Source: Bacilli bacterium
GTDB taxonomy: Bacteria; Bacillota_I; Bacilli_A; RFN20; CAG-826
Length of the DNA: 5,130 nucleotides
NCBI GenBank assembly: GCA_016302705.1
Contig: JAEDNC010000056.1
Location: 1 to 5,130 of the forward strand
Direction: 5' to 3'
A model generated the notes under the pieces. That model saw only the letters and a list, made by a program, of their open reading frames with translations. It was not told the origin of the DNA and made no database searches. The position numbers and the translations under genes were made by a program. Position 1 is the stretch's first letter. Every line of letters starts with the position of its first letter. Positions 1 through 5,130 of this stretch are shown one piece after another.

Positions 1-1481
1 AAACCGAGGACTTCAAAGATTTTCTTTTGAACGTCTTGATTGTAAATTCTTAAAGAACCACCACCAGCTTCATAACCATTTATGACTATGTCATAAGCAT
101 AGCTAAGAATCTTAGTTGGATCGGTGTCTAAATATTTTAAGTCTTCATCACGTGGACGGGTGAATGGGTGATGAGTGGATGTAATTTGTCCGTTTTCAAC
201 ATCTCTTTCAAAGAGAGGGAAATCAACAACCCATAATAAATCATAGGTGTTTGGCTTAATTAAGTTTAATTGACGAGCGTATCTGAGTCTTAATGCGCCT
301 AAAAGTGGGCAGACACGATTATATTTACCTGCTGCAATGATTAATAAATCATTATTGTTAATTCCTAATTCCTTCTTTAAGGATGATTTTTCTTCTTCAG
401 AGAGGAATTTTACGAATGAGCCAGTAAATTCATCATTCTCAACCTTAATAACGCTTAAACCGCCTAAACCGAATTTTTTAGCTTCAAGAGTTAATTCATC
501 AATTACTTTTCTAGAAGTAATATCGCTTACTCCTGGAACGACGATTGCTCTAATGGCTTCAACATCTTTAAAACCACCGAATTCACTTTTAGCAAAGATG
601 TCTTTGACATCGTGCAATTTGATATCAAAACGTGTGTCTGGTTTATCACTACCATAATTGTCCATTGCCTCTTTATAAGAAATTCTTCTTAATGGAAGTT
701 TTACTTCGTAATTAATGGTACGAGCAAAGATTTCTTTGATTAATCCTTCCATCATTGTAAGGAATTGATCTTGATCAAGGAAACTTGTTTCAATATCGAT
801 TTGAGTAAAGTCAGGTTGACGGTCTGCTCTTAAGTCTTCATCTCTAAAACAACGAGCGATTTGATAATATCTCTCCACTCCACCAATCATTAAGAGTTGC
901 TTAAAGATTTGTGGTGATTGAGGTAAAGCGTAGAACTTTCCGTGATGGACACGGCTAGGTATTAAATAATCACGTGCTCCTTCAGGTGTAGAAAGAGTTA
1001 AGATTGGGGTTTCAACTTCTATGAAGTGTTCTTTAGATAAATATTCGTGAACCGCCATCTTGATTTGGTGACGAGTATCTAAATAAGATTGCATCACTGG
1101 ACGACGTAAGTCGAGATAACGGTATTTAAGTCTAGTATCTTCTAAAGCATCTGTTTCATCAGCAATAATAAGTGGAGTTGTTTTTGCGGTGTTAATAACC
1201 TTAACTTCACTTGCGATGATTTCGATTGCGCCAGTTTTTAAATTTGGATTAGCTTTCTCTTTTAGAGCAACTTTACCTTTAACTGAGATAACATATTCAT
1301 TACGAATATCTGGAATTTGGACTCCTTCACCAACGGTGATTTGGATAATTCCACTACGATCTCTTAAATCAATAAAGACAATCGCGCCTAAATTTCTTTT
1401 TTTGCTAACCCAACCAATAAGTGTTACTTCTTGGCCAACGTTTTTTTCTGATAATTCAGTATTAAAACAGGTTCTTTCCAT
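1..1481 (-). CDS. aspS: Aspartyl-tRNA synthetase, bacterial type (3' end cut by window edge)
   Basis: Cytoplasmic class II enzyme that activates aspartate with ATP and charges tRNA-Asp. The 493 visible codons show the bacterial AspRS layout. An N-terminal OB-fold anticodon-binding domain covers roughly residues 1-105, with GWVSKKRNLG at about 23-32. The catalytic core begins near RYLDLRRP. Motif 1 includes E157-T158-P159, the QSPQ loop is 188-191, and motif 2 is FRDED with Arg213. The bacteria-specific GAD insertion lies at about 280-412, followed by HHPFTRP (His437, His438) and YEAGGGSLRI (Glu471, Arg478). These positions run 4 to 11 residues behind the E. coli enzyme, so nothing large is missing. 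The GLDR-type motif 3 and C-terminus (roughly 90-100 residues by family length) lie beyond position 1. The frame is uninterrupted. ATG 1481 is chosen because it opens the family's usual N-terminus (MERTCFN) and no ATG, GTG or TTG lies just upstream in frame. The start is 2 nt after the hisS stop. Identification is very secure. Confidence 0.98.
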   Translation of the reverse strand, partial: MERTCFNTELSEKNVGQEVTLIGWVSKKRNLGAIVFIDLRDRSGIIQITVGEGVQIPDIRNEYVISVKGKVALKEKANPNLKTGAIEIIASEVKVINTAKTTPLIIADETDALEDTRLKYRYLDLRRPVMQSYLDTRHQIKMAVHEYLSKEHFIEVETPILTLSTPEGARDYLIPSRVHHGKFYALPQSPQIFKQLLMIGGVERYYQIARCFRDEDLRADRQPDFTQIDIETSFLDQDQFLTMMEGLIKEIFARTINYEVKLPLRRISYKEAMDNYGSDKPDTRFDIKLHDVKDIFAKSEFGGFKDVEAIRAIVVPGVSDITSRKVIDELTLEAKKFGLGGLSVIKVENDEFTGSFVKFLSEEEKSSLKKELGINNNDLLIIAAGKYNRVCPLLGALRLRYARQLNLIKPNTYDLLWVVDFPLFERDVENGQITSTHHPFTRPRDEDLKYLDTDPTKILSYAYDIVINGYEAGGGSLRIYNQDVQKKIFEVLG

Positions 1482-1483
1482 AA

Positions 1484-2779
1484 TTATTCTTGAGTCTCCT
1501 CTTTAGTGAGTAATTCATCAAATTTATCGATGAGTTCATCAACTTTCACTGTAATTTGCTCTTGTGATGATAAATTTTTAACGATAACGGAGTCGTTGTT
1601 CATTTCTTCTTCTCCGATAATCACTGCGAATTTTGCGTGCTTTGCACTTGCGCGCTTGAACATGTTGCCGAGCTTAGTCTTATCAAAACATAAGTCGACT
1701 TTGTAGCCACCGCTATTACGTAAGTAAACAGCGATTTCTTCGCTGACGAGTAGAGCTTCTTCGCCAAGTGGCATGACATAAGCATCTAATTCGTTTTTTG
1801 TATCTTCTAATAAGTTGTCGTCTTTTAATACGGAAACAATTCTTTCGATTCCGAATGAGAATCCAACACCTGGAAGTTCTGGGCCACCTAATTCTTGCAT
1901 TAGTTTTCCATAATGTCCTCCAGCTCCGATTGCACCGTAATTAGCGCCAGTCTTAGAAACATAATGGAATTCAAATACTGTTTCTGAGTAGTAGTCAAGT
2001 CCTCTTACTAGTCCTTTATCAATCTCGTATGGGATTTGTAAAGTTGCTAATGCATCTTGAACTTGTTCAAATCTAGCTTTGCTAGCATCTGATAAATAAT
2101 CTCCGATTTGAGGAGCGCCATCGATAATAGGACGATCCTCAGGGACTTTACAGTCTAAGATTCTAAGTGGATTGAGTTCATATCTGCTCTTGCAGTCAAC
2201 ACACATGTTGTCAATGTGATTTTTGAAGTACTCTTTTAAAGCAGTACGATAATTGTTTCTACTTTCTTCATCTCCGAGGGTATTGATTTTAATTGTGACA
2301 CCTTCTAAGCCTAATGAACAAAGAATGGTATACGCTAAAACGATTACTTCAACATCATTCATTGGTGAGTTGTGGCCGATAGATTCAACACCGAATTGGT
2401 TGAATTGACGGTATCTGCCGAGTTGAGGTCTTTCATATCTAAAGACTGGACCTACATAGTAGAGTTTTAAAGGAAGCTCATTAGTAGCATATAGTTTGTT
2501 TTGAACCACTAATCTCATGATACCAGCGGTGAATTCTGGTCTGAGAGTTAATAAGCGATCACCCTTATCTGGGAATGTATACATTTCCTTTCTAACGATG
2601 TCACTACTTTCTCCGACACCTCTCACAAACACTGAATTATATTCAAGAACTGGAGGTCTGACTCCATTATATGCATATAATTCAGCGATGGATTTCATCA
2701 TTGCTTCAACTCGCTCGTAAGCGTTAGTTTCTTCTCCGAAGATATCGTGAGTTCCTTTGACATTTTTAATTATTTCCAT
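1484..2779 (-). CDS. hisS: Histidyl-tRNA synthetase
   Basis: Cytoplasmic class II synthetase, normally a homodimer, that charges tRNA-His. At 431 residues it is full length for bacterial HisRS. The catalytic core has motif 1 near 40-56, RPEFT at 80-84 and motif 2 at 108-132 (FRYERPQLGRYRQF, Arg114, Arg122, Gln128, Glu132). The HisRS-specific histidine A motif is RGLDYY with Arg259 and Tyr264, the second histidine motif is AGGHY at 286-290, and motif 3 is GVGFSFGIERI (Arg313). The C-terminal anticodon-binding domain begins near residue 332 (AYVMPLG) and includes DKTKLGNMFKRA. This layout, with the anticodon domain attached, separates it from HisZ, the ATP-phosphoribosyltransferase regulatory subunit. 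Variants: RPEF where many homologues have RPEG, and GGHYGKL where GGRYDGL is usual. Cys193, Cys196 and Cys210 sit in the insertion between motifs 2 and 3. ATG 2779 has a strong AAGGAG 7 nt upstream. It is the second gene of the rel-hisS-aspS unit. Confidence 0.98.
   Translation of the reverse strand: MEIIKNVKGTHDIFGEETNAYERVEAMMKSIAELYAYNGVRPPVLEYNSVFVRGVGESSDIVRKEMYTFPDKGDRLLTLRPEFTAGIMRLVVQNKLYATNELPLKLYYVGPVFRYERPQLGRYRQFNQFGVESIGHNSPMNDVEVIVLAYTILCSLGLEGVTIKINTLGDEESRNNYRTALKEYFKNHIDNMCVDCKSRYELNPLRILDCKVPEDRPIIDGAPQIGDYLSDASKARFEQVQDALATLQIPYEIDKGLVRGLDYYSETVFEFHYVSKTGANYGAIGAGGHYGKLMQELGGPELPGVGFSFGIERIVSVLKDDNLLEDTKNELDAYVMPLGEEALLVSEEIAVYLRNSGGYKVDLCFDKTKLGNMFKRASAKHAKFAVIIGEEEMNNDSVIVKNLSSQEQITVKVDELIDKFDELLTKEETQE
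1496..1500 (-). promoter_or_regulatory. Ribosome binding site of aspS, inside the hisS end
   Basis: The minus strand reads AGGAG here, 14 nt before the aspS ATG at 1481. It lies within the last codons of hisS (the KEETQE tail). The spacing is longer than the usual 5-10 nt. With the 2-nt gap between the hisS stop and the aspS start, this suggests that aspS translation depends largely on ribosomes finishing hisS. Confidence 0.7.
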
Positions 2780-2786
2780 GTTGATG

Positions 2787-2792
2787 CTCCTT
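2787..2792 (-). promoter_or_regulatory. Ribosome binding site of hisS, overlapping the rel stop
   Basis: The minus strand reads AAGGAG, 7 nt before the hisS ATG at 2779, which is near-optimal spacing. Its first two bases are the last two of the rel TAA stop (TAAGGAG). A ribosome terminating on rel therefore sits directly on the hisS initiation region, a typical arrangement for translational coupling. The site fixes the hisS start. Confidence 0.9.
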
Positions 2793-5013
2793 AATGGATG
2801 ACACGTTTAACATCGTAAACGCCTTTGACGTTAAGCAAGATATTAAATATATCATTTAATCTTTTTAAATCAGAGACATAAATTGTCATTCTCACTAATG
2901 TGAGTGTACGATTATGACTCATTAATTGAGCGTGGATAGAACTAACTGTAACTTTCGCACTACTCATCGTATTCATAATATCAATGAGTAAGTTAGGTCT
3001 ATCATTTGCTTCCATAGCGATATCGACTGGATAAGTTGAATATTCAATATTCTCTTTCCAATAGACATCAATTACTCTTTGCCCTTCATTAGCGATATTT
3101 GGACAATTATGTCGATGGACTGTAATTCCTTTTCCTCTAGTGATATAACCTTTAATCATATCTCCTGGAATTGGAGTACAGCAGCTCGCTAATTGGATGG
3201 CGATTCGATCTGCCCCTTTGCAGTAAACTGGGCAAGAAGAATCTCCTTCGTTTCTAACTTTGGCTTTGCCAGTTGGAAGAATGAGCGGTTTTTTAATACC
3301 TAAGAACTCAATAACTGCCGCTGGAGTTGGCTTACGGTTAGAGAAGCCGATATATAATTCTTCAAGATCTTCGAATTCAAATTGCTTAAGGACTTTTTCT
3401 TGTGAAAGAAGTTCCACCATCTCTGCTTCTTCAATCCCCTTATCCTTAAAGGAATCAAGAGCGGACTGTTTACCTTTAGCAATCTTTTCCCCTCTTAATA
3501 ATTCAGCGTTTTTCTTAGCGATGAATTTCTTAATTTGACTCTTAGCAAGGTTAGTTTTGACAAAGTCAAGCCATCCTTCACTTGGGCCAGGAGATGTTTT
3601 ACTAGTTTTAATTTCCACCATATCACCGGTTTTTAAAACAGTGTTAAGTGGAACCATGGTACCATTGACGAGTGCGCCTACAGCGCTATCGCCTACCTTG
3701 GTGTGGATACGGTATGCAAAATCGATTGGAGTTGAACCCTTAGTTAACTCAATAACTTTACCATTAGGTGTAAAGACATATACATTGGCTTCGAAAATAT
3801 CATGAGTAAGATTTTCCATATATTCAGAAGCGCTATTATCTGAACTTTCATTACTCATAGAGACAAAGTCTCTGAACCAGTGTAATTTATCTTCAATTTC
3901 TTTTTGTTCTTCTTTAGGGTCATAACCCTTCTTTTCTTTATAGGCCCAGTGAGCCGCAACTCCGCTTTCAGCGATTTCATCCATGTATTGAGTTCTGATT
4001 TGAATTTCATAGACATTTCCATCACCAGATACAACTGTTGTATGGAGCGATTGATACATGTTTGGCTTTGGCATAGCGATGTAATCTTTAAAGCGCATAG
4101 GAACTGGTTTATAGCTTTGATGGATTAAACCGAGAATCTCATAGCATCTCATTTCTGTATCAGTGATGATACGAAGCGCTAAGATGTCATAGATTTCATC
4201 AAAGGTATGACCTTTTACATACATCTTTTCATAAATTGAAGAGATGGATTTAACTCTTGAGAAAATCTCAAACGGAATGTTTTGTGCGAATAAAATATCA
4301 GCTAGTTTCTTTTGGAAGACACTTAATGACTTTGTTAAGGTCTTTTCTTTCTTCTCGAGTAACTTTACGATTTCATCGTATTTTGTTGGTTCAAGATATT
4401 TAAGACATAAATCTGCTAGTTCACATTTAATGGTATCCAAACCTAATCGATGAGCGATTGGGACAAATACTTCTTTGGTTTCTTTAGAAAGAGCAATTTG
4501 TCTTTCAGGTTTTAAAGAACTAAGTGTTCTCATATTATGTAAACGGTCAGCTAATTTGATAATAATGACACGAATGTCCTTAGCCATACCGATAAAAATC
4601 TTACGATGGTCTTCTGCTTCAAAATCTTCACTTTCAATTTTGGATAGTTTTAATCTTTGAATTTTAGTTAGAGAATCAACGAGTTTAGCGACATCACTAC
4701 CCCATTTTTTTTCGACTTCTTCAATTGTGACATCGGTGTCTTCAACAACATCGTGTAATAAACCGGCAACAATAGTTGCTGGTCCAGCTTGAAGGTTCGC
4801 TAATATATAAGCGACTTCGATAAGGTGGTGATAATATGGTTCGCCACTTCTTCTGAGTTGACCGTCATGCTTTATCAAAATAAAAGCGTAAGCATCTTCA
4901 ATGCTTTTACGGTCTTTTTCATTAGTAATATAACTTTGGTATACTTCTTTTAATTGTTCAAAAGTGTGAAGTACATATCCGCCATTGACTAATAATTTCT
5001 CGTTCTCTTTCAT
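2791..5013 (-). CDS. rel: Bifunctional (p)ppGpp synthetase/hydrolase, long RelA/SpoT homologue
   Basis: Ribosome-associated stringent-response enzyme. It makes (p)ppGpp from ATP and GTP/GDP when uncharged tRNA occupies the A site, and degrades it otherwise. The 740 residues match the usual length of long Firmicutes Rel. The N-terminal HD hydrolase domain (about 40-190) keeps His63, His87-Asp88 (LLHDVVEDT), Glu91-Asp92 and DRLHNMRT with Asp156 and Asn160, so hydrolysis should be active. The synthetase domain (about 230-360) keeps Asp276, RFKD at 307-310, NMYQSLHTT with Tyr320, and Glu336 in EIQIRT. RFKD is the bifunctional Rel/SpoT signature, unlike the ExDD of hydrolase-dead RelA. The C-terminal half has a TGS domain (about 409-470), a helical region, a zinc-finger-like domain with Cys611, Cys612, His633 and Cys637, and an ACT domain (about 660-740). 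ATG 5013 is the only workable start: no start codon lies between it and an in-frame TAA upstream, and none lies in the next dozen codons. First gene of the unit. Confidence 0.98.
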   Translation of the reverse strand: MKENEKLLVNGGYVLHTFEQLKEVYQSYITNEKDRKSIEDAYAFILIKHDGQLRRSGEPYYHHLIEVAYILANLQAGPATIVAGLLHDVVEDTDVTIEEVEKKWGSDVAKLVDSLTKIQRLKLSKIESEDFEAEDHRKIFIGMAKDIRVIIIKLADRLHNMRTLSSLKPERQIALSKETKEVFVPIAHRLGLDTIKCELADLCLKYLEPTKYDEIVKLLEKKEKTLTKSLSVFQKKLADILFAQNIPFEIFSRVKSISSIYEKMYVKGHTFDEIYDILALRIITDTEMRCYEILGLIHQSYKPVPMRFKDYIAMPKPNMYQSLHTTVVSGDGNVYEIQIRTQYMDEIAESGVAAHWAYKEKKGYDPKEEQKEIEDKLHWFRDFVSMSNESSDNSASEYMENLTHDIFEANVYVFTPNGKVIELTKGSTPIDFAYRIHTKVGDSAVGALVNGTMVPLNTVLKTGDMVEIKTSKTSPGPSEGWLDFVKTNLAKSQIKKFIAKKNAELLRGEKIAKGKQSALDSFKDKGIEEAEMVELLSQEKVLKQFEFEDLEELYIGFSNRKPTPAAVIEFLGIKKPLILPTGKAKVRNEGDSSCPVYCKGADRIAIQLASCCTPIPGDMIKGYITRGKGITVHRHNCPNIANEGQRVIDVYWKENIEYSTYPVDIAMEANDRPNLLIDIMNTMSSAKVTVSSIHAQLMSHNRTLTLVRMTIYVSDLKRLNDIFNILLNVKGVYDVKRVIH

Positions 5014-5029
5014 ATTGACTTTATTGTAG

Positions 5030-5035
5030 TCCTTT
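5030..5035 (-). promoter_or_regulatory. Probable ribosome binding site of rel, at long spacing
   Basis: The minus strand reads AAAGGA, the only Shine-Dalgarno-like sequence near the rel start. It is 16 nt from the ATG at 5013, well beyond the usual 5-10 nt. No alternative start codon brings it closer in the rel frame. A short GACT/AGTC inverted repeat (5028-5031 with 5017-5020, 7-nt loop) lies between it and the ATG and could shorten the effective distance, but it overlaps the Shine-Dalgarno edge and is weak. Confidence 0.55.
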
Positions 5036-5041
5036 TTATTG

Positions 5042-5060
5042 CTTTATTAAAGTAATAAAG
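5042..5060 (-). repeat. Perfect 8-bp inverted repeat in the rel leader
   Basis: The minus strand reads CTTTATTA, a 3-nt spacer (CTT), then TAATAAAG: a perfect 8-bp dyad ending 6 nt before the rel ribosome binding site. The stem is almost entirely A-T. Flanking T and A runs could extend it across an internal loop. No T-run follows on either strand as an intrinsic terminator would need. It could be an RNA hairpin in the 5' untranslated region, an operator for a dimeric regulator, or a chance product of AT-rich DNA. The dyad is seen directly; any function is inference. Confidence 0.5.
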
Positions 5061-5076
5061 AAAAATAGTCGATATC

Positions 5077-5105
5077 CTTATAGAAAATAGAAAACAAAGT
5101 TTCTA
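5077..5105 (-). promoter_or_regulatory. Candidate sigma-70/SigA-type promoter for rel-hisS-aspS
   Basis: On the minus strand a TAGAAA -35 candidate (5100-5105, 4 of 6 matches to TTGACA) is separated by 17 nt from a TATAAG -10 candidate (5077-5082, 5 of 6 matches to TATAAT, lacking the important final T). Transcription would begin around 5070, giving a leader of nearly 60 nt that includes the 8-bp inverted repeat and the ribosome binding site. AT-rich DNA produces such matches easily. A second -10-like TTTAAT at 5046-5051 has only a 15-nt spacer to a TCGACT element. The main promoter may also lie upstream of the window. Confidence 0.35.
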
Positions 5106-5130
5106 GACACTTATAAAAAAGATTCCTTTG

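Noticed and set aside
337..657. Plus-strand open frame of 106 codons.
   Set aside because: It lies wholly antisense to the conserved aspS coding sequence and its protein looks like no recognisable family.
1189..1506. Plus-strand open frame of 105 codons across the aspS start and hisS end.
   Set aside because: It is antisense to the N-terminal OB-fold of aspS; the conserved minus-strand protein explains the region.
2780..2790. Possible T-box or other leader before hisS.
   Set aside because: Only 11 nt separate rel and hisS, far too short for a T-box, and the space is taken by the ribosome binding site.
3300..3482. Minus-strand open frame of 60 codons inside rel in another frame.
   Set aside because: It overlaps the continuous rel frame between the helical and zinc-finger regions. 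The rel frame is unbroken here, so this is neither a frameshift fragment nor a separate gene.
5042..5060. Intrinsic terminator.
   Set aside because: The stem is almost pure A-T and no T-run follows it on either strand.
5047..5130. An open minus-strand frame of 27 codons entering from the right edge and ending in TAA at 5047-5049, a possible tail of an upstream gene.
   Set aside because: The residues are dominated by Phe, Leu, Ile and Tyr, as expected for translated AT-rich noncoding DNA. I recognise no family, and the stretch overlaps the promoter candidate. An open run this short is unsurprising by chance; sequence beyond 5130 would settle it.
1..5130. CRISPR arrays, tRNA or rRNA genes, insertion sequences, attachment sites, or a new defence or mobile system.
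   Set aside because: About 98 percent of the window is three intact housekeeping genes. I saw no direct repeat arrays, transposase motifs or structured RNA genes on either strand.

Overview
The window is AT-rich bacterial DNA carrying three genes, all read on the minus strand and packed with almost no spacing. In transcription order (right to left) they are rel (bifunctional (p)ppGpp synthetase/hydrolase, 5013 to 2791), hisS (histidyl-tRNA synthetase, 2779 to 1484) and aspS (aspartyl-tRNA synthetase, from 1481 and running off the left edge). The AT-rich codon use, AGGAG-type ribosome binding sites and rel-hisS-aspS neighbourhood point to a low-GC Firmicutes/Bacillota lineage. The tryptophan codons checked are TGG and no TGA occurs in frame, so the standard bacterial code applies; this argues against a Mycoplasma-type code. 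A finer placement (for example an Erysipelotrichia- or Acholeplasma-related lineage) is only a guess.

Region by region: 5014-5130 is a short AT-rich leader with a plausible sigma-70-type promoter, a perfect 8-bp inverted repeat and a Shine-Dalgarno sequence unusually far from the rel start. 2791-5013 is rel, with all hydrolase, synthetase and C-terminal regulatory signatures intact. The rel stop codon overlaps the hisS ribosome binding site, and the gap between the two genes is 11 nt. 1484-2779 is a complete hisS. Its stop is followed after 2 nt by the aspS start, whose ribosome binding site lies inside the hisS coding end. 1-1481 holds 493 codons of aspS, cut by the window edge before the last class II motif.

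The three genes almost certainly form one translationally coupled transcription unit. The two synthetases charge tRNA-His and tRNA-Asp. Rel senses the uncharged tRNA that builds up on ribosomes when charging fails and makes (p)ppGpp. In many Firmicutes dtd lies between rel and hisS, and a T-box leader often precedes hisS-aspS; both are absent here. I found no new biological system. The window is conserved housekeeping DNA, and the observations worth a second look are modest ones about leader structure, coupling and active-site variants.
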